NCBI RefSeq assembly: GCF_932276165.1 | Contig: NC_064002.1 | Location: forward strand, 6,386,001-6,450,000 | From: Plutella xylostella | Lineage: Eukaryota > Arthropoda > Insecta > Lepidoptera > Plutellidae | Direction of reading: 5' to 3' | Length of the DNA: 64,000 nt | Shown: piece by piece, positions 1 through 13,200 of the stretch | Layout: every line of letters starts with the position of its first letter | Position numbering within the stretch: position 1 is the first letter of the stretch | Program-made: the position numbers and the translations under genes | Notes under the pieces: generated by a model | Told to the model about the DNA's origin: nothing | The model's database searches: none | What the model saw: only the letters and a program-made list of their open reading frames with translations

Positions 1-913
1 CTATTATCTGTGGGGGTGTAAGAACCTGCACCTGGCTCTCTTGAATGGAACCATTGTGCATATCTCAAAGGTCTAAACCCCCTTATCTAAACTATCGAAT
101 AAGATTCCCTAATATTTGGGCACACGGCTCTCGACTTTTCAATAGTCTTTGCTGTCCTTTTCCGCAGCTGGCCACAGTTTACTCGTTCATACTGCGTAAT
201 AAATTTAATGTGTCCAGTTCTTCTGATTACGAGAATTCTTCCATAACTTAATTTAGAAAAAAATAACAACTTTTGAAATATACTAACGACTGCCATTAAC
301 CTAAAAGTAGAAAGAGCAACTTGTGTCATGTTCATGTCATAATACTTACAATACAAATTTAATTTTATTGTGTTGCAATATGAAGCATATTTGAGTGGCT
401 CGTTGACTAGCGAATGGCTGTTTACGCCTCATTACAATAGAACAACTAGTGGCAGCCCATACACTACCAACAAAAAATATAAATAGTCCTAAACTTTGCA
501 AACAAACAAGCATATCAAACAAGAAGTGGAGAGGTTATAGGAGGCTAGGATCTACTCGTATTGGAGGAATTTTTATGTGATCCATCGTATCTGATCACAA
601 CGAGCATCACAAATACTCGGTGACATTAACATTTCTTTGTTTACACTTGACATTTATTTAACTATACGCAAACGCAAAGAAGTTATTATTCTGAGATTGA
701 TATATAAAGAATTATGACGTCACATCCGCCCTAAGAAAATGGGTGACGTTTCTCGGAAGTTAGAATTTACCGAAGTTTTTTTGTACTTTTCAACTTCATT
801 TACTTGCTCAAAAATAAATTATAATCAAAAATAATGATGGAGTCGTAGTTATGAAACAACAAAGTTTATTATAAATAATATTTGACCTTTATTTGAACCA
901 CTTGCATATTCCC
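1..913 (-). mobile_element. TA-flanked MITE, copy A (cut by window edge)
   Basis: This stretch is the reverse complement of most of 14414-15410. It ends at 903-913 with the terminal inverted repeat TTGCATATTCCC, followed by TA at 914-915. The other end lies left of the window. No transposase reading frame is visible, so it looks non-autonomous. TA target sites and short terminal repeats suggest the Tc1/mariner superfamily, but I could not confirm that without a related autonomous copy. Confidence 0.75.
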
Positions 914-1167
914 TATTATGTTCAAGTACATTTTGGGTGATTTTAGGGTAAGTACCTAAGTATAATTCTTACTTACACTGGTAGGCACCAGGAAAGAGTA
1001 GAAATTAATAGGGGTGCCACTTTACTCTATACTCGGAACCCGATTAGCTTTCTCAAACAAATGTGGTATTTACTTGTAGAAAGGTAACTACAAGTATTAA
1101 AGTGTAGATAATAAGTTTCGGGCATCCTCCAGCCAACTGAACCCCGACGACAAAGCAAAGTAAATAC

Positions 1168-1388
1168 ATAGTGTCGCAAAAAGGCTATACTAAGCCAAAA
1201 GGGGATGACTCAAGGGGTCATTCTGAACAACTTTTGTTCTACGAGATTTGCAAATTCGCGAAAAAAAATATTCGTTTTCCATGGTAAAAAGTCACATGTC
1301 CAACAAAGTTTCTATGAAAAAGGTTTTTTTTTGTTAATTTCCAAAACTCGTAGAGCAAAAGTTCAGAATGACCCCCTGTCTTACTCCT
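1168..1388. repeat. Dispersed repeat related to 31340-31512
   Basis: It contains 'gatgactcaaggggtcattc' near the start and the near-inverse 'cagaatgaccccctg' near the end, with 'aaaactcgtagagcaaaagtt' in between. The same pieces occur at 31340-31512. It looks like a short foldback or MITE-type lepidopteran repeat with no coding capacity. Confidence 0.55.
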
Positions 1389-1625
1389 TTTTACCCGACT
1401 GCCGAAGGAGGAGGGTAATGTTTTTTGATTGTATGTATGTATATATGTATGTTTGTCTGTTTCTTTGTTCCCTCCTGTAGCCTAAACGGCTTGATAGATT
1501 TTGATGTATGAGGTATTGTTAGAAGCGTATTGATGGCGCGATGGCTATAGGCTATGTGACGTTCCATTAAAATGTACATAGCGCCCTCTTGAGGACATAA
1601 CGTGATGATCGAAAAAATAATAATT
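1389..1625 (+). repeat. Dispersed repeat with tgta microsatellite
   Basis: It begins 'tacccgactgccgaaggagg', which recurs in inverse orientation at about 48730-48757. A 'tgtatgtatgtatatatg' microsatellite and a 'cctaaacggcttgatagatt' block follow. It resembles the 3' part of a common lepidopteran interspersed repeat. No gene is visible. From 1626 to 2030 I see only AT-rich sequence. Confidence 0.45.
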
Positions 1626-2030
1626 CAACTTTGCCGTGTAAGGTATCAAATGAAAGGACTTGATTTTCACATTACAAAAATATGCATATTGAAGGTATTT
1701 AAATAACAACACCAAAATTATTGAAATAAAAAATGATCATGAACTACCTACCGACGTAAAATTTCATAAAATAAAAACAACTAAAAAGTTACAAATAAAA
1801 AAATACAATTATAAAAAACTAAAAACCTGACTGTACGCTAAAAACATGAAAACGAGTCCCAATGTTAATGGAAAGTATCGCAGGCGGGGACCAACTTGAC
1901 CGCCACTCAAGGCCGTTTTCTAAGTAACATTCAGCTAAATGGTGAACCCTCTGCTGGTATAATTTGTTTATATACCGCAATTTTCAATACCTGTAAGTAC
2001 ATTTTTTGGCAGCATAATATTTTTACTTAA

Positions 2031-2230
2031 TTTTAGGGTTTCGAACGTCAAAAGAAAAAAAGCAACCGTTATAGGATCTCTTTGTTGTCCGTCTGTCTGA
2101 CTGACTGTCTGTCACCGCCCTTTTTCTCAGAAACGGGTAAAGATATCAAGCTTATATTTCGCATAGATGGGGAGTACCCCAAAAAATATATTATGGTACT
2201 CCCTGTCCCACACAAGTAAATTGGGTCTTA
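2031..2230 (+). repeat. Repeat fragment with gtctgtctg microsatellite
   Basis: 'ttagggtttcgaacg' is followed by a tctgtctgactgactg microsatellite and 'tttctcagaaacgg'. The arrangement resembles a decayed copy of the family at 10811-11394 (start motif, then ccgtctgtccgtctg, then a 'cggaaac' block). Confidence 0.4.
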
Positions 2231-4433
2231 TATTTTTTCCAGTTATTTTGATGTGTATCCTTTTTTTTATTTGTTATTTTGTATAAGTATGTGTTTCTTT
2301 TCTTTAAATCTGTATTTTTTTGTTGTTGCTGTCTATGTGTCGAAAAAATGTATCTTTATCTTCAAATCACGCCATCTATCGTTTGTTTTTTTTGTGGCTA
2401 CTGTCTATAGAAGAAATTCCGTCATTGACAATTTTACGTTACGAATTTATTTTTATTTATTTTATTTTTATTTTTACATTTTCGTGGAGAATCAACAGCA
2501 TTTTGTTAATAAATAATTATTACTTATGAACACATAACAACTTGATGCCATTAACAGAATGAACTTAGTAAACCCAGTAAACCTAACACATCCAGAGGAA
2601 AAACAAAATCTCTTTCTCTCTCTCTGAAAAACATACTTAATAGCCCAAACTCGATGCTTTTAGCTATTAACATCTTTGAAATAAAATTGAGCCACCACCG
2701 TGTTACTGCCCTCATCAGATCCTCACGAGACCATACCTCAACCAGCACCAAGAGACTGTATTTTTGATCCCTAACCTAATGTTCGTGCGTATTGTCATCA
2801 CTTAGATCCATTCGCTATATTCCTGCTCCTCATCAGACCTTTACGAGACTGTAATATCACGAGAATATTGCACACTATCTAATTTAATTTAATGTATTGA
2901 ATATACTGGAAGAATTATGCTTCCTCAATTTCAAATCAAATTATGTTGGTGTCATAAAAGTTGAAAAAGTGCAATGACAACCAATGTGCAGTGATTTTGT
3001 ATCTGTACACGATAAGATCGCGAGCTGTCAGTGCTGCCTAAACCGACGTGACCCTTCTTTGGAGGCCAGCGGCCAACTGAGTCAAACGTCACTTGTGTTT
3101 ATGATTTTATAACACAGAAAGCCGCCATAGATATTTGTATGAAGATTTGAGGGAAAAAAATTGCTCAAGTTTGGGATTAATTTACACAAAATAAGTGTGT
3201 GTTTATTAAAAAACAAGGTATTTAGCGCCTAGTCCAAGCCTTTAACTTTATAATATGATAAAAATCATATGAAAATTCTTTATAATTACGACACAGTTGT
3301 TACAATACGGGAGTGTGATTGACTGGTTTTTCTTGATATTCTGAAATTAATTTACAGTTATCCATAATCATTTACTTAAATTCGAATGATTCAGCACCTA
3401 GCTAGACTCTTCAACTACCTGTGTGATTTTTTTCAAGGCTGTAGAGCATCATTTACTACATAATTCTATGACAATGCCAACCCTCGATTCCCTATTGCAG
3501 ACCCTTAATCTGACCAATCTAAAAAGTCACCTGTATTCCCTAATGTAGGTACCAAATCGTTTTTTGAATAAAGCTCGACTGTCCGATTCGACACCACCAT
3601 AAATGATCGAAGACACCACCAGTCAAACTTGATGATCGTACCTTTTGTTTCGCTGCTTTCTTCGTGCAAACACATCACGGAGTGTTATTTCAAATCCCAT
3701 TGTCTGCGTTTGTATTAACTCACTGATAAATACGGAAGTGGCATATTGTTGTTTGAGCCTTCTATTACTTTTGTATGTATTGTGCACAAGCATTACTAAT
3801 ACTTTGCTGAGCGAGTAATAACTTTCTGAAGTAATATTGTGTACAAACATCGTACAACAGTGCTGCATGATCATCATTATATTACATTAAACGTTTAAAT
3901 TCTATATATTTTTATTAGTCGAATCGTATTTCATACTTTTTACATCGTAATTCAAAGATTCACGTAACCGTTACTACATTTTCTAAACAATGAGCAGTTA
4001 GTCAGCGATTGAGTTCCTTATTGGAACTTTTTCTTGTTAAAAACTTTCACTGATGATCTTTGATTTCATAGATGTCATGGCGCTCGTAGCAAAGGTTGGT
4101 TTTTCTGCACGCGAGTCGTTTTAATTAGCAATTTGCATTGATGGTGTTGCCATTGTATGACAGCCTTGGCAGAAGCCTCATTGCATGATCCTCGACAGAT
4201 AATGCCGCTATTATTTATAATAACTTGCAATTAATTCGTTTCTTCACTGTTCTTATAAGGTATGATTTAAGTATTTTAGAGTCTCTTATTGTTTGCTTAT
4301 CTTCATTGATATCCATTTATTCTGACTCAGTACGTGCTCTTAATTCTAATTGTAGGTGATCTAATAATTTCTCTCGCGAGTCTAGTAAAAGTTTATAATT
4401 CATAGTTTTCTCGGCGGTAATCAATAATCATAA
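2231..4433. other. AT-rich stretch with no gene recognised
   Basis: There are only short frames and a ctctctctct run near 2610-2625. I see no domain-bearing frame and no recognisable repeat boundary. It could be intergenic, or part of a long intron of the kinase gene whose 3' exons start at 10203. Confidence 0.5.
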
Positions 4434-4437
4434 CTAA

Positions 4438-4957
4438 TAAAGGCCTAGCCCTAGTCAGGAGTGATAAATAACACTTCAATCACAGTTAAAGCACTTTATT
4501 CACTTATCACTTTAAGTATAGGTACACGTTACACAGAAACCACAACCGATCACAACACCTCATGCTTCAACGTCTGTCGATAGACTGACTACTTCACTCT
4601 GTGAGTGATGATACTCATGACAAGTCTTTAGTAACGGGGTTTGACTACAGGTGGCGACACTAGACTTACTTCCTATAAAGTCAAACCCCGCTATTATTAA
4701 ATCTTAATTAATATTATTCATTCTAAAATCTTCTCAGTATTTACTAATATTAATAACAATTTTAAATCAATAGAGAAATGAAAACATTACTATTCTTAAA
4801 AGTAAGTTTACTTCCTTGTTTACAATTTGATTCGAACTTCCGTTTAATAGAAACACTTAACCAATTATTCCAATATTCATCATACATACATACATTTTAA
4901 TGATTTCAGTATATTTAATTAATACCTAAATGCGTAATAACACTAATAACGCTTACA
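4438..4957 (-). repeat. 3' LTR of the gypsy element
   Basis: It matches 9037-9557 nearly base for base; the visible differences are single bases (for example one extra a in 'ccaaattattcc' in the other copy). On the minus strand it is the downstream LTR relative to pol. Confidence 0.92.
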
Positions 4958-5485
4958 GCTCGGCCATCTGACTTTCTGGTACGTCCTCGTACAATTGCTT
5001 GGATGAATTTACCTCTAATATGAGTATATAATTATACAGTAATAAAGATTTCCAAACAAAATATATTCATATCTATCGATTTTAATGATATTCACCCAAA
5101 CATTATTTATCAACAACACTAATCATAAATCATAATATAATTTAGACTTAACTATATTATTTTATTTTATTTTAATCTATGCCATAAATACTAGGTATAG
5201 CTACTAATGACGAAAAATATTATTAATATAGTTTACTTGTTTAAGTATATAATTCTGCACTATCTTAACTACTAACATTCACACGAAATTAAATTTGACA
5301 TAGAGGCAATTTCTATTATTATGTTTTCAAATTTTCGATTACATGCAATATACAATATTTTTTTTAAATGCTGCTAACATTGATATTTGATTTTTCTTTT
5401 TCATATAAACTGAAACTACCGATTCCTATTAAACTTTAGTGATTGGATTATTTTAATTTCAATATTGTTAATAACCAACTGTTTA

Positions 5486-7897
5486 CTAGGCTAGACTTTC
5501 AACATCACTGCCATTAATCCCATCATCTGAAGAACTGTCTAAGTCAGTAGTGAGATTTAGCCAGGGGCGTAATTTATCGATAGATACTATTGCTTCGTAT
5601 CGTTGATTACGTTTCCTTGTGATAGGTGTGTCTTCTATTACAAATCTGTCATTAGGAAGAATTTTCGTCACCCTGTATGGGCCTTGGTATTTGGCCATGA
5701 GTTTTTTGGATTTGCCATCGTTAGACCCTACATCTCTTTCAACGCGAACGAGATCTCCTTCTTTGTAATGACTTGGCTCCTTTCTCTTTGAATTAAATCT
5801 TTCCCTATCTTTTTCTTGTTGTGTTTGAATGAGTTGCCCAACCTCTTGTCTCATCTCAGTTATTTTCTCTGGGGGAACGACGTTAATTGTGTCATCAATA
5901 ACGTCGTTCATGATAGACTCTGAGGCGTTGATCGACCTATATCCAAACACAAGCTCGGATGGGCTCTTTTTGGTTGTTTTGTTAACTGTGGTGTTCAGTC
6001 CAATCTGTATTTCGGGTACATGTTCATCCCATGCTCTATCGTCTTGGCCATGGCTTTTTGTTGACAAAGCGTCCACGATGGTTCTATTAAACCGCTCCAC
6101 TTGCCCATTTGCCCTTGGCGTGGCTACCGCATTGAGGATGTGTTTAATCCCCGTCCCTTTTATAAAGTTTTGGAAAGCGGTGCTCGTAAAACAAGAGCCA
6201 CGATCTGTAATTAGCCTGGAAGGTGCTCCAAAATAACTGATGTGTTCACGAATCACTCGGATTGTGGTCAGTGTTTTGGTATTGCGGACGGCTGTTATAT
6301 TTACGTATTTCGTGAATCCATCCACTATCACGAGTAAGTAGCAATTGCCTCGTTTGCTGCGTACAAAGGGCCCGAGGTGGTCAGCATGTATAGTGTGGAA
6401 TGGCCTTTCCACTTTAGGGATTGGGTGAAGGAAACCCTCCTTTGGTCCTCCTGCTGCCTTGTGGTGCGCACATTCCAGGCAGGCTCCGACGTATTTTTTG
6501 ACAAAGCGGCGCATTTTTGGGAACCAGTACGTATCTTTGATACGACTTAATGTTTTATCAAAGCCAAAATGCCCAATGTTATCATGATTGCGCTTTAAGA
6601 CCTGCCATCGAACGGCTTTGGGAACAACCCAGCGGAGTCCGGCTTCTGTAATGCGGTACACACGACCGTTCTTCAGTTTGAAGTTCTTAAGAACATCAAC
6701 TGCTTTTTCCGCGTCGAGACTAAGCAGTGTGGACTTATTGGATGATACCTCATCATCTATGGTTTGAGCGGTACTAAGCCAGTTGTCGGTCTCAATATTA
6801 AGCACATCTAGAATATGTGATTCTGTTACCGCAGGTTGGACTGCGTTCCGACTGAGTGCATCCGCATGAGCCATTTTACTACCCGGTCGATATTCGATGG
6901 AACAGTCAAACTCTTGCAACTGTATCCACCAACGGGCTATACGCGGCACTAAATCCCGTTTCGTGAGAGTAGTCCTTAGAGCGTTGCAGTCTGTATATAT
7001 TTTAAAGTTTATGCCCACCAAATAGACTCTGAATCTGTTTAGGGATGCAATCACTGCTAACGTCTCCAATTCGAAGGAATGCAGCTTTTTTTCATCATCA
7101 GTCGTTTTTCTGCTGAAATAGGAGACAGGTCGTAATAGCCCTGATGAGTCTCTCTGCATAAGAATGCCAGCCAAACCATTTTTGCATGCGTCTGTATGTA
7201 ATTCTGTGATAGCAAGGGGGTCGTACAGAGCAATAACTGGTCGCTGAATCAGGGCTCCCTTAAGAGTTTCAAATGCCTTATTTTCAGTTTCTCCCCACTT
7301 CCAGTCACAATTCTTCCTCAAGAGATCGGTCAAAGGCCTAGCTATGAGAGCAAAGTCTTTGACAAACCGCCGGAAGAAACTCGCAAGGCCAATAAACTGT
7401 CGCACTTCGTGTTGGTTTTTCGGGGCGGGAAATCTACCTACTGCCTCTGTTTTACGACTGCCTGGTCTGATGCCATCTGCGCTCACTTCAAAGCCCAAAA
7501 AGTCTATGTTGCTATAAAAGAAGTGGCACTTGCTGAGCTTGAGAGTAAGCCCACCATTCCTGAGCAAACTTAAAACTTCTCGTAAGCGGGCAATACCTTC
7601 CTCAAAGTCATGTGCTGGGATGAGAATGTCATCCATATAAACGACTGCAAATTTCACTTTAGCGTCTGCCAAAATTTTGTATACCGTCCTTTGAAACACC
7701 GCAGGCGCATTGACAAGCCCGAAGGGCATTCTTAAATATTCAAATTGCCCATCTGGTGTAACGAAGGAAGTCTTAGGCCTTGACTCTTCCGAGATTGGTA
7801 TTTGATAATACCCGGAAGCCAAATCCAGGGTGATAAAAAAATTGTGCCCTGCAAGTTGGTCAAGCTGATCCTCCACTAAAGGTAGTGGGAAGTGCTC
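5486..7897 (-). pseudogene. pol: Gypsy pol: RT (N-truncated), RNase H, integrase
   Basis: The frame is open from 7897, just after a stop at 7898-7900, down to the stop at 5486. From the first annotatable residue (7876) it runs 796 aa. The reverse transcriptase palm carries YMDD at residues 80-83. RNase H follows, with acidic residues at about 228, 270 and 296. The integrase has an H-H-C-C zinc motif (H431, H435, C466, C469) and a D-D-E core at about D499, D558 and E594. The fingers part of RT, the protease and most of gag are absent because the frame begins just before the conserved EDQLDQL segment. Downstream of the integrase core the sequence continues to a normal-looking C-terminus. No envelope-like frame lies between the stop and the 3' LTR. 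Confidence 0.93.
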
Positions 7898-8109
7898 TTA
7901 GTTCTTGACCGTTCGCTGCATTCTCGTTCACTGCTGCGGCGTATACTTGGTGACCTTAGGACACGCCGTCGACGACGCTCACGGCCGCTGCTCCTGCTCC
8001 GCGTCCGTGACCTTCGCTTGGACGGTCCAGCTGCCTCATGTTGCATGGGTGGCTCATGGACATGCTCATCTTCCATCTGAAACTTCGACATCAAGTGTGA
8101 GTTCATCAT
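7876..8109 (-). pseudogene. Arg/Ser-rich remnant, probable start of gag
   Basis: This is a 77-aa frame starting at 8109. It has a short acidic/polar start followed by an Arg/Ser-rich stretch (RSRTRSRSSGRERRRRR). It runs into the pol region in a different frame and stops at once. Its position just upstream of pol and downstream of a roughly 930-bp leader suggests the N-terminus of gag joined to mid-RT by an internal deletion near 7897. An Arg/Ser-rich stretch is low complexity, so the gag identity rests mostly on position. Confidence 0.5.
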
Positions 8110-9036
8110 AGTAAATATAAAAATGCACTATAACGGTTGGTCCATCATGCCACGTTACGTAAATATATGTGTAGGTCATAAAAAAAGCATATTATTACCA
8201 CTTAACGCCATGTCAGAACATCCAACATGTGTGGCAATTATGAACAAAAAGTGAAGAATACTAACAAAATAGGCATGTGTTATTCCTGGAATAACAATGT
8301 TCATTTAACACTCGGAATCGTTTGCATTGATAACCTAATTATTATCCTCATTCAATCTAGTAGTACACTTGTCCAAAATTATAATGAACATGCAGATCTT
8401 CACACCTGAATCATTAAATTGTAAGAGCCTTAAAAAAACACTTGCATTTTGCACCTTGTTCGAAAAAATGTGTCACATAATCGAAAACAACCGATCTGTC
8501 AAAGATTTCTATGCGCATTATCAACTTTGGAGCACTGTAAAAAGGTTTTAAAAAAAGAAATAATAAAAAAAATATAGCTTGAAAAATTGTTGTTATAACC
8601 GTTTAAAATAAAATAAAATAGATTTATTCATTGCGGGTTTAACGACAATTCAAAAAAAAAATGTGCATATAAAACTTCATTGTTAGGATCACTAAATTCC
8701 TCAAAACATTTATTTTGTAAGTAATCATCAGTGTAGGTAATTAATTTTATCTAGAAAAGTATAAATATTTCAATAATAAAGAGTATCATGTTACATAATA
8801 ATATACTTATAAACATATATTATGTATCCGAGGCAAAATATGCAAGTAGTATTGTAAATCTAATATTGCCTATATGGCACGTTTCAGCGTCTGAGTACAT
8901 TCACGCTATAATATATTGTACAGTCAAAAATAAAATGAAGTAGTTCATAAAAACACAAAAAAAAAATTACTTACGTTTTTTGTTTGGGCGTGGCGAGAGA
9001 TTTAGTGTTAAATTCTCGTTCATCCAACTTCTGAAC
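8110..9036 (-). other. 5' leader of the gypsy element
   Basis: AT-rich sequence lies between the 5' LTR and the gag-like remnant. It holds only short frames. I did not find a convincing tRNA primer site directly next to the LTR; the sequence TTGGATGAACGAGAAT lies 9 nt inside on the minus strand but I cannot assign it to a tRNA. Confidence 0.6.
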
Positions 9037-9557
9037 TAAAGGCCTAGCCCTAGTCAGGAGTGATAAATAACACTTCAATCACAGTTAAAGCACTTTATTC
9101 ACTTATCACTTTAAATATAGGTACACGTTACACAGAAACCACAACCGATCACAACACCTCATGCTTCAACGTCTGTCGATAGACTGACTACTTCACTCTG
9201 TGAGTGATGATACTCATGACAAGTCTTTAGTAACGGGGTTTGACTACAGGTGGCGACACTAGACTTACTTCCTATAAAGTCAAACCCCGCTATTATTAAA
9301 TCTTAATTAATATTATTCATTCTAAAATCTTCTCAGTATTTACTAATATTAATAACAATTTTAAATCAATAGAGAAATGAAAACATTACTATTCTTAAAA
9401 GTAAGTTTACTTCCTTGTTTACAATTTGATTCGAACTTCCGTTTAATAGAAACACTTAACCAAATTATTCCAATATTCATCATACATACATACATTTTAA
9501 TGATTTCAGTATATTTAATTAATACCTAAATGCGTAATAACACTAATAACGCTTACA
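9037..9557 (-). repeat. 5' LTR of the gypsy element
   Basis: This is the direct repeat of 4438-4957, upstream of pol on the minus strand. It should contain the element's promoter and polyadenylation signals, but I cannot place them confidently. Confidence 0.92.
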
Positions 9558-10202
9558 CTAATAAATCGATCGCTGCAGAAATTTGCCTCTAATGGCACAA
9601 TAGCTTTCGGTTTCTAATTTATTAGATTTCTTAGTGCTCAATAGGTCGTTTACATTTATGTTCTCATCATTCACGACACAAATGGTCAATTGTATCATCT
9701 TCTTTCTAGTTCATGTTCCCACAACTTCAAACTGTCTTTGTGAAACAACTTATGTAATTTCCATGCCCACTGCAGTTTTGGCCGAAACCTTGTGTAATTA
9801 TGTTGTTCAGAATCTATGACATCAAATTCCACTCAAACCAAACACCGATGATATCCAGAGCTAATGCAGTAATAATAAACCTTTGAGCTATTGCAACTAT
9901 TCAATTTGAATCCCAACTAAGCTCGCTCTTTAACTCTATTCTCCATTCGCTCTATCCTCTGATATCGATGAAAAATCTGCTATGGCACCACACAGCCGTC
10001 GGCTGTCCGTCGAACCTGCGTGCCTGCAGGGTTTACTCTATACTGACGAAAAACGAACGAACGAGAACTGTCGTGCAATCGGCACGTTTAATAAAATGAG
10101 ACAGTAGTCTTTTTCGTCATAGAGTGACCCCATAAAAAAACCGCCGTCACCTCACAAACCCTATCCCCATTCCACTCACTCACTAACCACCTCACCCGCC
10201 AG
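9558..10202. other. Sequence upstream of the first visible kinase exon
   Basis: I see no coding signal. The last 60 bases are pyrimidine-rich (ccctatccccattccactca...) and end in AG at 10201-10202, a good splice acceptor for the exon that follows. Confidence 0.6.
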
Positions 10203-13200
10203 GTTCATGGGCGTCTGCGTGCACGAGGGGCAGCTGCACTCGCTCACCGAGTACATGGCGGAGGGCGCGCTGGAGCAGCTCATCCTGCACCCCACGCGGC
10301 CCATGCCGCAGCGCCTGCGCGTGTCCTTAGCGGCAGACATCGCCGCCGGCCTGCAGTACCTGCACTCGCTGGGCGTGTTCCACAGGGATCTTACCGCTAA
10401 GGTTAGTGGGGAGTGGTGAGGGTTTTAGTTAAGGGGGAAAAAGGTGGTGCGAGTTTAGTGTATCTGTGTGGCTTGCGAAGCCAAGCAATCCACATATTAG
10501 GACATGCCAGGTGTAAGGACGCGCGCAATCAAACCCAAGTATGATGTTAGAATGCCGTTTATTGGTAGGGGGAAGTGTTGCCACACTACACAGGAACTGA
10601 AAGGTGTCGCCGTCGACGGATAAAGAGGAGTGTTATTAGTTTGATGTACATAATATATCTGTGTATCTAACTTTGGTAGCGTACCTCCTATAAGAAGGAT
10701 CGTATCTCTATAAGAAGGAGTAAGCTGTTTAGCACCCGATCCTGCGACTGTGACTTCAGAGTGTGCTCATTGTAATTTATTAGCTTACCACATGTCTGAA
10801 CAGTTTTTATTAGGGTTCCGTAGCCAAAATGGCAAAAACGGAACCCTTATAGTTTCGTCATGTCCGTCTGTCCGTCTGTCCGTCTGTCCGTCTGTCACAG
10901 CCGATTTACTCGGAAACTATAAGTACTACAGTGATGAAATTTGATGGGAATATGTGTTGTATGAACCGCTACAAAAATATGACACTAAATAGTAAAAAAA
11001 AGAATTGGGGGTGGGGCCCCCCATACATGTAACTGAGGGATGAAATTTTTTTTTTCGATGTACATACCCGTGTGGGGTATCAATGGAAAGGTCTTTTAAA
11101 ATGATATAAAGTTTTCTAAAAAACATTTTTCTTAAAGTGAACGGTTTTTGAGATATCAGCTCTCAAAGTCGTAAAAAGTATGTCCCCCCCCCCTCTATTT
11201 TTATAACTACGGGGTATAAAATTCTAAAAAAAATAGAGGTGATGCATGCTAATTAACTCTTTCAACGATTTTTGGTTTGATCAAAGTATCTCTTATAGTT
11301 TTTGAGATAGGTTGATTTAACTGTAATTTTGGTTATTATATTTGCTGCTACGGAACCCTTTGTGCGCGAGCCCGACTCGCACTTGGCCGGTTTTATTTTA
11401 TTTGATTCAATCCTTGGAGGATTCCATTATACCTAGTACCTCTATAATTATCCCCCGATCCCAATAATATTGGAGATAAAGTAATATTTTTCTCGATAAC
11501 AATAAGAAACAAGACATGTGACGAACTCTGGTGATTTTCCCAAGAATTTTCCTCTTTTATTCATAATACAATAAGGGTCAAAAGGATAAATAAGACCGAC
11601 TAAAAATAGCTCTATACCTGCGAATGTATCCTTTGTACCATTGTTCTAATGTTTGTTCTGAATATCTGTTTCAGAATGTATTATTAAGAAATACCGGCGA
11701 CGATGAATATACGGCCATCGTCGCGGACTTTGGACTAGCCGCGAAAATACCTCATCCAGTGTAAGTTAAAATATTATCTATGATTTATTCAAACTACTTG
11801 CTTGCGTAAAAAACTGTTTTGTGTAGTATTAAAATCGTAATGGCTTTTCAGAAGTAACTTTTAGTTTAATACAGTATAGGTAACTGGCCTTAACTGGTAC
11901 TTTTTTGCAGTATTGGGTTTTCCCAAAACATTTAGCGCTTATATTGTCAGTCATTGCCTGGTACTAATAATAATATGTAGTTATTATAAAAAATATGTAG
12001 TTCTAGTACCTAAATTACTTGATACATATTATTATGAAGCCCATAAAATTTAATCAAAAAACTACAATGGTTCGTCTTCATTTCAGTTATCATAACATTG
12101 CTAGATTGCTATATTTTAATGTGTTTACTTGAGGAACCAATGTTGGGCTAAAAGAGCAATGTCGATTCTCAACGCTGGGCGTCACGCGAATTCGCATGAT
12201 GGGCAAAAAATATTGCGGCAAGTCATTTGTCAAGTTGATAATTTATTATACTGCCATCAAAATATTGCATAACACGAGTTATAAGAACTTATAAGTTATA
12301 AATAATGATTTTTTATCGCTCTCACCAGCGATGGCTTTATGGTTGGCCACAATGTCGTGTAACTGCTCAAATGGTCTTGTTTATAAGATGTTCCATATCA
12401 TGTTTCTTGTTAAAGCATGTAATGTTTATATCGCTAAAGATTTATTTTATGCTTTCATAGTGACTGGTATTTTAATTAAGCCACTAGAATAAGTAAGTTT
12501 ATGATTGGCTCATCTATCGTTTATGTCTGTGTTTTTAAGCATCTTGCGCTTTGTAAGTGCAAATGGCCATAAATGTTAAAGAGATAGCACTCTAAACCGC
12601 AATCGTATCGTCAGCAGCAAGGGTGGTCTTGGTCGCTCGCGGCTTTTAGTCAAATCGATAGGAGGAACAAATAGAATACTCGACTATTATACTGCTTCAA
12701 TTATGAATTCAAGAATATTGTACAAACAAATGTTAGTTTGTTTAGTGCTTAGGCCGCCTGTCCACGCGGAGTGGGCTAGTGGATCAGTATGCGAGGCAAT
12801 AATCGTCCAATGATCTTTGCCAGTGCTTCCCAACAAACTTTAATCATCATCAGCCCGTAATAGTCCACTGCTGAATATAACCCATTCCCAAGGCAAGAAA
12901 GTCGTCAAACACGCGACTCAGACGACTTTTGGAAATACGCCATTTCCCTTTTCTCAACACCCTGTACAAAGGCTCACACTGACATTCCAGGAACGGGTAC
13001 CGGCTGCCGAGCGTGGGCTCGCCGTGGTGGATGTCGCCGGAGTGCCTGCGCGGCCGCTGGTACGACCACCGCTCCGACATCTTCTCGTACGGCATCATCC
13101 TGTGCCAGCTCATTGCGAGGGTGAGTTGTACATCATGTTATATATGTAGGTACCTACCTACACATCATCATCACCTCCAATGAAGGAAGGGTTTTAGGCC

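Larger units (their letters stand above)
4438..9557 (-). mobile_element. Ty3/gypsy LTR retrotransposon, internally deleted
   Basis: Two direct repeats of about 520 bp (4438-4957 and 9037-9557) enclose a minus-strand pol frame. Read on the minus strand, the LTR begins TGTAAGCG and ends CCTTTA. CTAA occurs at 4434-4437 and again at 9558-9561, consistent with a 4-bp target duplication. The LTRs are almost identical, so the insertion is probably recent. The internal part lacks the rest of gag, the protease and the start of the reverse transcriptase, so the copy is non-autonomous. Confidence 0.92.

Noticed and set aside
5603..6236. Plus-strand frames within the gypsy region
   Set aside because: Antisense shadows of the integrase-coding sequence.
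10856..10905. CRISPR-like short direct repeats (gtccgtct units)
   Set aside because: A simple tandem microsatellite without spacers, inside a eukaryotic transposable element.
12850..13113. Minus-strand 87-aa frame
   Set aside because: Antisense to the kinase exon at 12991-13120; its other half is the LINE tail.
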